DNA from: Flagellimonas pacifica
Lineage (GTDB): Bacteria; Bacteroidota; Bacteroidia; Flavobacteriales; Flavobacteriaceae
Assembly (NCBI RefSeq): GCF_900215465.1
Contig: NZ_OBEH01000004.1
Location: 364,359 to 428,358, forward strand
Length of the DNA: 64,000 bases
Direction of reading: 5' to 3'
A program made the translations under genes and the position numbers. Positions 53,717-61,849 of the stretch are shown here, piece after piece (positions within the stretch are counted from its first letter, which is position 1; each line of letters opens with the position of its first letter). The notes below the pieces were generated by a model. The model was given only the letters and a program-made list of their open reading frames with translations. It made no database searches and was not told the origin of the DNA.

Positions 53717-55150
53717 ATGAATTCTTATTCTATTAAAGAACTGCTTAAAAAGCAACCGACTGGAGATACAGTTGAAGTAAACGGATGGGTAAAAACCTTT
53801 AGAAGCAACCGCTTTATTGCATTGAACGATGGGTCAACCATACATAACCTACAATGCGTCGTAGATTTTGAGAACTTCGATGACACCTTGCTTAAGCAGA
53901 TTTCCACAGGTGCAGCCTTGAGGATTTCAGGTACGCTCGTAGAAAGTCAAGGAAGAGGACAAAGTGTAGAAATACAGGCTAACGATATTTTTGTTCATGG
54001 TGAAGCTGACCCAGAAACATATCCAATTCAGCCAAAAAAGCATTCTTTGGAATTTTTAAGAGAGAAAGCACATTTGAGGGTACGTACCAATACCTTTTCC
54101 GCAGTAATGCGAGTGCGCTCTGCTTTGGCATTCGCAATACACAGCTATTTTCAACAGAATGGATTCTATTATATGCATGCTCCCATTGTTACCGGTTCAG
54201 ATGCTGAAGGTGCCGGTGAAATGTTTAGAGTGAGTACATTGGATTCCAAAAATCCTCCTTTGACTGAAAATGGAGAAGTTGATCATTCGCAAGACTTCTT
54301 TGGTAAAGAAACCAATCTTACAGTATCTGGCCAATTAGAGGCTGAAACATATGCCATGGGATTGGGAAAGGTATATACTTTTGGCCCCACATTTAGAGCT
54401 GAAAACTCCAACACTTCCAGGCATTTGGCCGAGTTTTGGATGATTGAACCAGAAATGGCGTTCTATGACCTGGATGCCAACATGGATCTGTCCGAAGATT
54501 TTATTAAATGGATCCTACAATACGTCTTGGACAACTGCCAAGATGATTTGGAGTTTTTAGAAAAACGCCTTTTGGATGAAGAAAAATCCAAACCTCAAGC
54601 TGAAAGGTCTGAAATGCCCTTGATAGAAAAACTCAAATTTGTTGTGGAAAACAACTTTAAAAGGGTATCCTACACTGAGGCCATTGATATTTTACGAAAC
54701 AGCAAGCCCAACAAAAAGAAAAAGTTTCAGTTTCTAATCAATGAATGGGGTGCTGATCTGCAAAGTGAGCATGAACGCTTTCTTGTGGAAAAACATTTTA
54801 AGTGCCCAGTAATCCTGTTTGATTATCCTGCCGACATCAAAGCATTTTATATGCGATTGAACGAAGATGGGAAAACAGTTCGCGCTATGGACGTCCTCTT
54901 CCCTGGCATTGGCGAAATTGTTGGCGGATCTCAGCGTGAAGAACGCTTGGAGGTACTCCAACAAAAAATTAAGGCCCTGGATATTGATGAAAAAGAACTT
55001 TGGTGGTATTTAGACCTCCGAAGATTTGGCACAGCAGTTCACAGTGGCTTTGGGCTTGGTTTTGAGCGCATGGTTCAATTTGCCACTGGTATGGGAAACA
55101 TTAGAGACGTAATTCCTTACCCCAGAACCCCCCAAAATGCCGAGTTTTAA
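53717..55150 (+). CDS. asnS: Asparaginyl-tRNA synthetase
   Basis: A 477-residue class IIb synthetase charging tRNA-Asn. The N-terminal OB fold has VEVNGWVKTFRSNRFIALND. The catalytic domain has motif 2 TFGPTFRAENSNTSRHLAEF and motif 3 GFGLGFERMVQFATGM with its invariant Arg. The extended loop of about 80 residues (DDLEFLEKRLLDEEKSKPQ region) is typical of bacterial AsnRS. A TATCTTTA element at 53685 with TTG 22 bases upstream could be its promoter. Confidence 0.97.
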   Translation: MNSYSIKELLKKQPTGDTVEVNGWVKTFRSNRFIALNDGSTIHNLQCVVDFENFDDTLLKQISTGAALRISGTLVESQGRGQSVEIQANDIFVHGEADPETYPIQPKKHSLEFLREKAHLRVRTNTFSAVMRVRSALAFAIHSYFQQNGFYYMHAPIVTGSDAEGAGEMFRVSTLDSKNPPLTENGEVDHSQDFFGKETNLTVSGQLEAETYAMGLGKVYTFGPTFRAENSNTSRHLAEFWMIEPEMAFYDLDANMDLSEDFIKWILQYVLDNCQDDLEFLEKRLLDEEKSKPQAERSEMPLIEKLKFVVENNFKRVSYTEAIDILRNSKPNKKKKFQFLINEWGADLQSEHERFLVEKHFKCPVILFDYPADIKAFYMRLNEDGKTVRAMDVLFPGIGEIVGGSQREERLEVLQQKIKALDIDEKELWWYLDLRRFGTAVHSGFGLGFERMVQFATGMGNIRDVIPYPRTPQNAEF

Positions 55151-55192
55151 ATTGATTGCTTAAATTTAACTAAAGGAAGATCGTAAGTCTTT

Positions 55193-56650
55193 ATGCTAAA
55201 ACAACATCTACAGTTTAAGCTTTCCCAAAAACTGTCGCCGCAGCAGATACAGCTCATGAAGTTGATACAGTTGCCAACGCAGGCTTTTGAACAACGTTTA
55301 AAGCAAGAGCTAGAAGAAAATCCTGCCCTTGAAAGCGGTAAAGATGAAAGTGACACACTGGATGATGGGTATGAAGATGTTTATGATGATTCTACGGATA
55401 GTGAAACCATTGCCGCAGATGAAATCAATATAGATGATTATCTGAGTGATGATGAAATTCCGGATTATAGAACACAAACAAGTAACTATAGTCCTGATGA
55501 TGATGAAAAAAGTATTCCATATGCTTCCGGAACTTCCTTTAACCAATATTTGATCAACCAGCTCAATACCATTTATTTGGATGACGAAGAATGGGCCATT
55601 GCTGAGTTTTTAGTAGGAAGCGTGGATGAAAGTGGGTATATACGTAGACCATTGTCCGACATTATGGATGACTTGGCCTTCACCCAAAATATTTATGTAG
55701 AAGAGGATAAGATTGAAAGTGTTCTTAAAACAGTTCAAGAACTTGATCCACCAGGTGTGGCAGCCAGGTCTTTGGAAGAATGTCTTACCATTCAACTAAA
55801 GCGGAAGGAAAAATTTCCTGCCATTGAACTAGCTATCTCGATCTTAGAAAAATCATTTGAGCAGTTTACTAAAAAACACTATTCCAAATTGCAGCAAAAG
55901 CATCACATAAGTGAAGAGGAACTTAAAGATGCCATATCAGAAATAGAGAAGCTCAATCCTAAACCAGGCGGGTCATATGCTGGAAACACTAGAATAATTG
56001 AACATATTGTTCCAGATTTTTCCATTAAAATTGTTGAAGGTGAGTTAGAACTCACCCTTAATGGAAGAAATGCTCCTGAACTTCATGTTTCCAGAGATTA
56101 TAACAATATGTTGGAAGGTTATAAAAACGCTAAGGAAAAATCAAAGTCGCAAAAGGATACTGTCCTCTTCATCAAACAAAAATTAGATGCTGCAAAATGG
56201 TTTATTGATGCCATTAAGCAACGCCAGCAAACACTCTTCATTACCATGAGCACTATCATGAACTACCAAAGAGAGTATTTCTTAACTGGTGATGAGCGTA
56301 AATTGCGCCCCATGATCTTAAAAGACATTGCTGATCAAATCCACATGGATGTATCCACAGTTTCAAGGGTTGCAAACAGTAAATATGTAGATACACCATA
56401 CGGGACCAAATTGATCAAGGAATACTTTTCCGAAGCCATGAAAAATGAGCAAGGTGAAGATGTCTCCACGAAAGAGATCAAAAAGATACTGGAGACCGTT
56501 ATTGGCGAAGAGGAAAAGAAAAAGCCCTTAACAGATGATAGATTGGCAAAAATTCTGAAGGAACGTGGCTACCCCATAGCTAGGCGTACTGTTGCCAAAT
56601 ATAGGGAGCAGTTGGGAATCCCCGTTGCTAGGCTAAGAAAGCAAATTTAA
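55193..56650 (+). CDS. rpoN: RNA polymerase sigma-54 factor
   Basis: A 485-residue sigma-N. The Gln-rich region I is seen in HLQFKLSQKLSPQQIQLMKL, where enhancer-binding proteins act. An acidic region II (about 45-115) follows, then the core-binding domain, the helix-turn-helix IHMDVSTVSRVANSKYV, and the RpoN box ARRTVAKYRE near residue 463 that contacts the -24 element. It is coupled to the next gene by a TAATG overlap. No enhancer-binding protein gene is in the window. Confidence 0.97.
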   Translation: MLKQHLQFKLSQKLSPQQIQLMKLIQLPTQAFEQRLKQELEENPALESGKDESDTLDDGYEDVYDDSTDSETIAADEINIDDYLSDDEIPDYRTQTSNYSPDDDEKSIPYASGTSFNQYLINQLNTIYLDDEEWAIAEFLVGSVDESGYIRRPLSDIMDDLAFTQNIYVEEDKIESVLKTVQELDPPGVAARSLEECLTIQLKRKEKFPAIELAISILEKSFEQFTKKHYSKLQQKHHISEEELKDAISEIEKLNPKPGGSYAGNTRIIEHIVPDFSIKIVEGELELTLNGRNAPELHVSRDYNNMLEGYKNAKEKSKSQKDTVLFIKQKLDAAKWFIDAIKQRQQTLFITMSTIMNYQREYFLTGDERKLRPMILKDIADQIHMDVSTVSRVANSKYVDTPYGTKLIKEYFSEAMKNEQGEDVSTKEIKKILETVIGEEEKKKPLTDDRLAKILKERGYPIARRTVAKYREQLGIPVARLRKQI

Positions 56651-57255
56651 TGCGCCATCTCCTAAACATCATTTCCTATATCTTTCATCCATTGTTCATA
56701 CCCATTGGTGGCACTGTTCTTTATTTTTTGGTAACACCAAAGTTTAGTTCATTGGAAATACAAAGCGGAAATATTCTTCCCATTTTTATTCTCACTGTGA
56801 TTATTCCTATTATTTTCTTCCTGATCCTTAAAAATTTGGGGGTGATAAGCTCAATATTTCTACCCAGCGTACAAGAGCGAAAATATCCACTTTATATTAG
56901 CTGCATATTGTTGTTAATGATTTTGTACAAAGTAATCCCAAACAACTATATCCATGAACTTTTTTTCTTCTTTGTTGGTCTTTTGACCGCGACAGGAGCC
57001 GCACTCATCCTTCTTTTTTTAAAATTTAAGGCAAGCATGCATCTTCTTGGAATGGGCAGTCTTTTAATGTTCATGATTGGGTTGAGCATCCATTTTGAGA
57101 TAAACATTACATTGGCCATCAGTGTATTTACTTTGCTCAGCGGATTGGTAGCTACATCGAGATTATATCTAAGAGCCCACAGCAGAATTGAACTGCTCAT
57201 TGGTTTTCTAATTGGAATTTGCTCCCAATTGATTACATTAAAGTATTGGTTATAG
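56650..57255 (+). CDS. Conserved Bacteroidota membrane protein (PAP2-like)
   Basis: A 201-residue protein with about six membrane helices. Segments HPLFIPIGGTVLYFL, LPSVQERKYPLYISC and LLSGLVATSRLYLRAHSRIE resemble the PAP2-like family common in Bacteroidota, where the arrangement R-x-x-L-x-A-H-S is like phosphatase motif residues (the SRLYLRAHS stretch). An enzyme role in lipid-phosphate metabolism is possible. It is translationally coupled to rpoN, and its 3' end overlaps the convergent PorT-family gene by 6 bases. Confidence 0.7.
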   Translation: MRHLLNIISYIFHPLFIPIGGTVLYFLVTPKFSSLEIQSGNILPIFILTVIIPIIFFLILKNLGVISSIFLPSVQERKYPLYISCILLLMILYKVIPNNYIHELFFFFVGLLTATGAALILLFLKFKASMHLLGMGSLLMFMIGLSIHFEINITLAISVFTLLSGLVATSRLYLRAHSRIELLIGFLIGICSQLITLKYWL

Positions 57256-57939
57256 AATATAGAAAATGACCCCAATTCGTAATGGCCTAATATTTATTGG
57301 AGACCCATTTTCCATACTTGTGCCATCTTTCAATATTGGGTTTAAACCATAATAAGCATGTAGGTTCCACGTGTTATAACCAAAGCTAAGTGTGAGTCCA
57401 TACTGTAAGTTTTCAATGTCATCATTTGAAAACCCTTTAACTTCCATTTCACTTACCAATTTAGATCTTCCAGAAAATACATAACCCAGTTTAGCTCCCG
57501 CATAAACTCGCCAAAATTTGTATTCATCTGAAGTGGAAGTTCTCCATCTTAATTCAAAAGGCATTTCAACAGTATGGATTTCAAACTTGCTTCTTTTAAG
57601 TTCTTCATCATTCTTAATTTCATAGGTAATTTCATCACCGTTTTCCTTAGCCTCTATATTACTGTAATAAGAGTTTGCTGCATACCCCAACCCTAAACCA
57701 AAACCAAAATTTCTTCTTTTGTTCAGTGGCACATCTTTTATAAAACCAACTTGCAAATTGTAGGACAGATTTCTTTGAACAGCATTATCAGGTCTTTTCA
57801 ATAAAATATTATACCCCACACCAATATAAAATTGATCTTCAAGGTATTTATCCAAACTTGACTGATCACCAAGGGTTTCCTGCGCCATTAAGCCCTTGCA
57901 TGAAAAAATCAATACTACAAAAACCAAAAAAAACTTCAT
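57250..57939 (-). CDS. PorT-family outer-membrane beta-barrel protein
   Basis: A 229-residue barrel protein with signal peptide (FFLVFVVLIFSCKGLMAQ). The start of the mature part, DKYLEDQFYIGVGYNILLKR, and the segment RNFGFGLGLGYAANSYYSNI match PorT-family proteins, with alternating strands and a final PLRIGVIFYIL strand. PorT is needed for type IX secretion and gliding in relatives, but many barrel proteins share the fold, so the T9SS role is likely rather than shown. It follows the ExbD genes after a terminator. Confidence 0.78.
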   Translation of the reverse strand: MKFFLVFVVLIFSCKGLMAQETLGDQSSLDKYLEDQFYIGVGYNILLKRPDNAVQRNLSYNLQVGFIKDVPLNKRRNFGFGLGLGYAANSYYSNIEAKENGDEITYEIKNDEELKRSKFEIHTVEMPFELRWRTSTSDEYKFWRVYAGAKLGYVFSGRSKLVSEMEVKGFSNDDIENLQYGLTLSFGYNTWNLHAYYGLNPILKDGTSMENGSPINIRPLRIGVIFYIL

Positions 57940-57956
57940 CTAATACACTATAACTT

Positions 57957-57991
57957 AAAAACAATCCAAATTAAGCATTTGGATTGTTTTT
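57957..57991 (-). terminator. Terminator after the second ExbD pair
   Basis: AAAAACAATCCAAA/TTTGGATTGTTTTT with a 7-base loop, T-tract on the minus strand. It lies 20 bases past the ExbD stop and just 18 bases before the PorT-family start, so PorT expression needs read-through or a promoter inside this small gap. Confidence 0.85.
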
Positions 57992-58010
57992 AAGCTAACT
58001 CTGTTATAGG

Positions 58011-58490
58011 TTATTGCATATTTCTGAAAGCATCTCCTTCATAAGTAGTATAGTTTACTTTTAGCAAGTTCACCTTACGGAGTTCTTCCTTTATGTCTGA
58101 AACCACGCCAACTTTAACTTCTTTGTCCACTTTAAGCGAAACAGTCACATAGTTTCTAATGCTTTCTGGCTTCTTTGCCAATTCTGATAAGACATATGTA
58201 CTTACCTCTGTTACGCTGGCCAATCTATCATCAAGCTGAATTTTAGGCTCTGAACCTAGTACACTTGCCAATTCTGGAGCGGGTTTCCCCACAAATATTT
58301 CAATAATCCTATCCTTCTTTTCCAGTTTTTTAACCTCGGTGGCATTGGGTAGGTTATTGTCCACCAATAATGTATTGTCTTTAATTGTAGTTACGGTCAT
58401 AAAAAAGAACAGAAGCATAAATACAATATCTGGTAATGAAGCAGTTGAAATAGCGGGCAGCTTACTCTTGTTATTTCTAAAATTTCTCAT
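58011..58490 (-). CDS. exbD: ExbD-type proton channel subunit, short form, pair 2
   Basis: A 159-residue ExbD/TolR protein: a short cytoplasmic N-terminus, one membrane helix and a periplasmic domain. The helix has STASLPDIVFMLLFFFM with the proton-carrying Asp21. The rest (LPNATEVKKLEKKDRIIEIF, KIQLDDRLASVTEVSTYVLS) closely matches the protein at 59306, showing tandem duplication. It is 11 bases after its long-form partner. Confidence 0.93.
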   Translation of the reverse strand: MRNFRNNKSKLPAISTASLPDIVFMLLFFFMTVTTIKDNTLLVDNNLPNATEVKKLEKKDRIIEIFVGKPAPELASVLGSEPKIQLDDRLASVTEVSTYVLSELAKKPESIRNYVTVSLKVDKEVKVGVVSDIKEELRKVNLLKVNYTTYEGDAFRNMQ

Positions 58491-58501
58491 GTTGATTGCT
58501 T

Positions 58502-59122
58502 TTACAGATTCATATTGGTTTTCGCTTCTGATAGATTCATGGGGTACATATTCCGTATTTGGTATATGTTCTTTTTTAGTTCAATTTTCTCTTTAGCTTT
58601 TGTTTTCGCGTCAAAATAAGCCCTTTCCATTTCAACAAAATCACGACCGAACAATCTTTGTGCTTCCCTATTTCTGAGTTCATTATATGCCGCTGTAAGC
58701 TCATTCTGGACCATAACATACATACCATATGTTGCCTCCCTATCGCTTGCAAATGATATTATTGCCTTTTGCGGATTATCAGATGCACTTGAGCTTGCGT
58801 TCCCCTGACAATAGCTACAATGGTTTTCATTACTAATTGGGTTTCCTCCGTTATCCAAGAAGGCAATAGCTTCAGATTTTAAATCTTCTATCTTCCTTAG
58901 ATCACTTTCTATCCAAAGTTCATTGTTCTTGTTAAGGCTTACCCTAAAAATATTCCTCTCATTTACAGGCAACGGAGGTGTAGTGTCTTTTGGAGGCAGT
59001 TTTCTATCCAAACCTACATCGGTCTGAATTGTAGTTGTCACCAAGAAAAAAATCAATAGTAAAAAGGCAATGTCTGCCATTGATCCAGCATTCACTTCTG
59101 GAACTTCATTGTTTCTAACCAT
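58502..59122 (-). CDS. exbD: ExbD-type proton channel subunit, long form with CxxC insert, pair 2
   Basis: A 206-residue ExbD/TolR protein starting MVRNNEVPEVNAGSMADIAF, with Asp17 in the single membrane helix. The periplasmic domain has an insertion with CSYCQG (Cys102, Cys105) not found in ordinary ExbD, then a longer C-terminal tail (NREAQRLFGRDFVEMERAYF). It is the paralogue of the protein at 59801. A terminator lies 129 bases upstream, so this pair may have its own promoter. Confidence 0.92.
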   Translation of the reverse strand: MVRNNEVPEVNAGSMADIAFLLLIFFLVTTTIQTDVGLDRKLPPKDTTPPLPVNERNIFRVSLNKNNELWIESDLRKIEDLKSEAIAFLDNGGNPISNENHCSYCQGNASSSASDNPQKAIISFASDREATYGMYVMVQNELTAAYNELRNREAQRLFGRDFVEMERAYFDAKTKAKEKIELKKNIYQIRNMYPMNLSEAKTNMNL

Positions 59123-59250
59123 ACTAAAATGTTTTGTTGGAAATTAATGATTCAGTTATACCCAAAAGGGCTACAGCATTAATCACAACAACTATTCCAA
59201 AACATTATATTATACTGAGAGCAAAACGGTTAAAAGTTTTTGGGCATAAA

Positions 59251-59285
59251 AAAACGTCCCTAATTATATAAATTAGGGACGTTTT
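59251..59285 (-). terminator. Terminator between the two ExbD pairs
   Basis: Perfect 15-bp stem AAAACGTCCCTAATT/AATTAGGGACGTTTT with loop ATATA, and a T-tract on the minus strand. It lies 20 bases past the first pair's last stop, so the ExbB operon should end here. Confidence 0.92.
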
Positions 59286-59305
59286 CACTAAATCTAAGTT
59301 ATTAG

Positions 59306-59788
59306 TTACTGCAGATTGTTAAAAGCATTTCCTTCATAGGTAGTATAATTCACCTTTAAAGCATTTACCTCTCTTAACTGTTGTTTAATATCAGCGATAA
59401 GACCCATATTGGCATCTCTATCAACCTTTAATGCAGTAGTTAATACATTCTGTAATTCTTGTGGTTTTTTAGCTCGCTCAGCCAAAATATAAGAACCAAC
59501 TTCCTCTACACTAGCAAACTTATCATTTAACTGAATTTTTGGTTCTGTACCAAAAACCTTTTGATATTCTTGCGTAGGTTTACCTACATAGATATAGATA
59601 ACTCGGTCTTTTTTCTCCAACTTTTTGATTTCAGTTGCGTTTGGAAGCGTATTCTCTACCAACAAAGAACTATCTTTCATCGTAGTTACTGTCATAAAAA
59701 AGAACAGTAACATAAATACGATATCAGGCAACGATGCGGTGGAAACCGCAGGCAAATCGCCATCTTTCTTTTTTGCAAACTTTGCCAT
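59306..59788 (-). CDS. exbD: ExbD-type proton channel subunit, short form, pair 1
   Basis: A 160-residue ExbD/TolR protein, paralogue of 58011-58490. The membrane segment STASLPDIVFMLLFFFM keeps the channel Asp (residue 22), followed by LPNATEIKKLEKKDRVIYIY and KIQLNDKFASVEEVGSYILA. It sits 12 bases after the long-form partner at 59801, and a strong terminator follows. Confidence 0.93.
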   Translation of the reverse strand: MAKFAKKKDGDLPAVSTASLPDIVFMLLFFFMTVTTMKDSSLLVENTLPNATEIKKLEKKDRVIYIYVGKPTQEYQKVFGTEPKIQLNDKFASVEEVGSYILAERAKKPQELQNVLTTALKVDRDANMGLIADIKQQLREVNALKVNYTTYEGNAFNNLQ

Positions 59789-59800
59789 ACGTTAATTACT

Positions 59801-60406
59801 TTAGTTACTTGTTGTTTCCGCTTCAGATAGTTTCTGAGGAAACTTATCTTGAATCTGTTTTACTTTATCCTTTAAATCATCTCTAACATTTGATGGTGTT
59901 TCAGGGTTCAGATACTCTGCTTCCATATCTGTGAAATCACGACCAAACGATTTTTGAGACTCCCGATTTCGTAAATCATTATACGCACCTACCAATTCGT
60001 TCTGAACTGTAATGTATGTACTATACTTTGTTTCACGATCATTTTTTAAAGAGATAATAGCTTTTGTTGGATTATCTGAAGAAGATTCATCTTTTCTACC
60101 CTTACAATAGTTACATGAACCATCTGCCCCATTTTCCAGAAAGTCCATTGCGGCTTTCCTTAGATTTTTCAAATCCATTAATTCGTCTTCAACCAAGAGT
60201 TGACCATTTTTATTGATATTCACCGTAAAAATGTTCTTTTGCTTGATCACTACATCCTCCTCTGGCGGTTCCATAGGTGGCAACATACGATCTAATCCTG
60301 CATCCGTTTCAATGGTTGTGGTAACCAAGAAAAAGATAAGTAACAAGAAAGCTATGTCTGCCATAGAACCGGCATTCACTTCTGGTGCTCCTTTTCTTCT
60401 AGGCAT
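59801..60406 (-). CDS. exbD: ExbD-type proton channel subunit, long form with CxxC insert, pair 1
   Basis: A 201-residue ExbD/TolR protein beginning MPRRKGAPEVNAGSMADIAF with Asp17 in the helix. The periplasmic domain contains CNYCKG (Cys98, Cys101) followed by SSSDNPTKAIIS, then the tail NRESQKSFGRDFTDMEAEYL. The CxxC is conserved with the paralogue at 58502, whereas most of the surrounding insert differs. It starts 12 bases after the small membrane protein gene. Confidence 0.92.
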   Translation of the reverse strand: MPRRKGAPEVNAGSMADIAFLLLIFFLVTTTIETDAGLDRMLPPMEPPEEDVVIKQKNIFTVNINKNGQLLVEDELMDLKNLRKAAMDFLENGADGSCNYCKGRKDESSSDNPTKAIISLKNDRETKYSTYITVQNELVGAYNDLRNRESQKSFGRDFTDMEAEYLNPETPSNVRDDLKDKVKQIQDKFPQKLSEAETTSN

Positions 60407-60418
60407 AACTTTGGTTTT

Positions 60419-60856
60419 TTACTTAACAAACATTTTTTTCAACCCCGGCAATACCATGAGTGCAACAGCAATAGCGGTAAGGATGAAGAAAACATTCAGC
60501 CCCATACCAATATTCTTAACCGTGCTTTCAGTTGCTCCTTTATCAGCCATAGCATCTGCTACCGCTTTTGCTTCAGCTCCTGATGAAAGTCCATAAGATA
60601 TTGCCACAACAATTGCCAAGCCACCTATTGCAAATAATGCCTTTTTAAGGCTACCAGGTGTAGATAGCAATTTTTTAAGTCCAAAAAATACTGTTGCAAT
60701 CACTGCAACGGCCAATAACAGATACATGATCAAGAACATAAAGTTCATAGAACCGCTGTTTATTGCATCTGGATCATCGCTTGATGGCATACCGAACCAT
60801 AGCGCTGTAGCAACCAGCCCGATGACTATCAGTATTATTTTAATTATTTTATTCAT
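60419..60856 (-). CDS. Unrecognised small membrane protein in the ExbB-ExbD operon
   Basis: I do not recognise the family by name. The 145-residue protein has four predicted helices: IIKIILIVIGLVATALWFG, NFMFLIMYLLLAVAVIATVF, a third near ALFAIGGLAIVVAISYGL and a fourth near GLNVFFILTAIAVALMVLP. An Ala-rich loop separates the last two. It lies 26 bases after ExbB and 12 before the first ExbD, in a fixed position that suggests an accessory role in the motor complex (inference). Confidence 0.75.
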   Translation of the reverse strand: MNKIIKIILIVIGLVATALWFGMPSSDDPDAINSGSMNFMFLIMYLLLAVAVIATVFFGLKKLLSTPGSLKKALFAIGGLAIVVAISYGLSSGAEAKAVADAMADKGATESTVKNIGMGLNVFFILTAIAVALMVLPGLKKMFVK

Positions 60857-60882
60857 GATTCTCGATAGTTTTAATTTCGTAA

Positions 60883-61617
60883 TTATTTCTTGTGCGCCGC
60901 CAACATATCTATTAAAGATATAGAGGAGTCTTCCATGTCATTTACGATACTATCGATTTTTGCAATGATATAGTTGTAGAAAATCTGAAGGATAATTGCA
61001 GTAATCAAACCAAATACGGTTGTCAATAACGCCACCTGAATATCTCCAGCAATAAGAGATGCACTCAAGTTACCTACCGCAGCAATTTTCTGGAAGGCCG
61101 CAATCATACCGATTACTGTACCCATAAACCCAAGCATAGGAGCAATAGCGATAAATAAAGATAACCAAGAAACGTTTTTCTCCAATTGTCCCATTTGAAC
61201 ACCGCCATAGGCCACAACTGCTTTTTCTGCAGATTCCAATCCTTCACCAGCTCTGTCCAACCCTTGATAGAAAATAGAAGCAACAGGTCCTTTTGTGTTC
61301 CTGCACACTTCTTTAGCGGCTTCTACTCCACCAGATGCCAAAGCATCTTCTACTTGTTGTTTAAGCTTAGCAGAGTTTGTACTTGCCAAGTTCAAATAAA
61401 TAATTCTCTCGATTGCAACCGCCAATCCCAAGATCAAACATAACAATACAATTCCCATGAAGGCAGGCCCCCCTTGAATGAACTGTTCTTTTAACACTTG
61501 AGTGAAACCTTTGCTGGCTTCGGCCGCAGCTCCGTCTTGTAAAATAGCTGCTGATGCATTTGTGGTTCCCAAAACAAACATTCCGGCAGCAGCCAGAGTA
61601 AAGGATATTTTTTTCAT
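60883..61617 (-). CDS. exbB: MotA/TolQ/ExbB proton channel family protein
   Basis: A 244-residue ExbB-like subunit that forms the pentameric proton channel with ExbD. I chose the ATG at 61617, giving a cleavable signal (ISFTLAAAGMFVLGTTNASA). Family features: FMGIVLLCLILGLAVAIERI, the soluble helical region, VSWLSLFIAIAPMLGFMGTV (with the GLxGT-type motif) and ALLTTVFGLITAIILQIFYN. It is the first gene of an operon containing an unknown membrane protein and two ExbD forms. A TonB gene is not in this window. Confidence 0.92.
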   Translation of the reverse strand: MKKISFTLAAAGMFVLGTTNASAAILQDGAAAEASKGFTQVLKEQFIQGGPAFMGIVLLCLILGLAVAIERIIYLNLASTNSAKLKQQVEDALASGGVEAAKEVCRNTKGPVASIFYQGLDRAGEGLESAEKAVVAYGGVQMGQLEKNVSWLSLFIAIAPMLGFMGTVIGMIAAFQKIAAVGNLSASLIAGDIQVALLTTVFGLITAIILQIFYNYIIAKIDSIVNDMEDSSISLIDMLAAHKK

Positions 61618-61695
61618 TTCTTTCAAACTTAAATTTAGTTAGTTAATAATGTTAAAGATATAAAAATTTTATAATTGAATAATTAAAATACCTAG

Positions 61696-61783
61696 CAGAG
61701 AGGAAGGGATTCGAACCCTCGATACACTTTTGGTGTATACACACTTTCCAGGCGTGCGCCTTCGACCACTCGGCCACCTCTCT
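61696..61783 (-). tRNA. tRNA-Ser (anticodon GGA)
   Basis: Minus-strand transcript with acceptor stem AGAGAGG/CCTCTCT, D-arm, anticodon loop CTGGAAA (GGA), a long variable arm GTGTATACACC-type stem, and a T-arm with GGTTCGAATCC. Length is 88 bases, normal for a class II tRNA; CCA is not encoded. Confidence 0.96.
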
Positions 61784-61849
61784 ATTGTTCTAGTTAGGCC
61801 GCCCAATAAACAAAAAAATAATTAGTTAATGAAATTTGAGGCGTTAATT

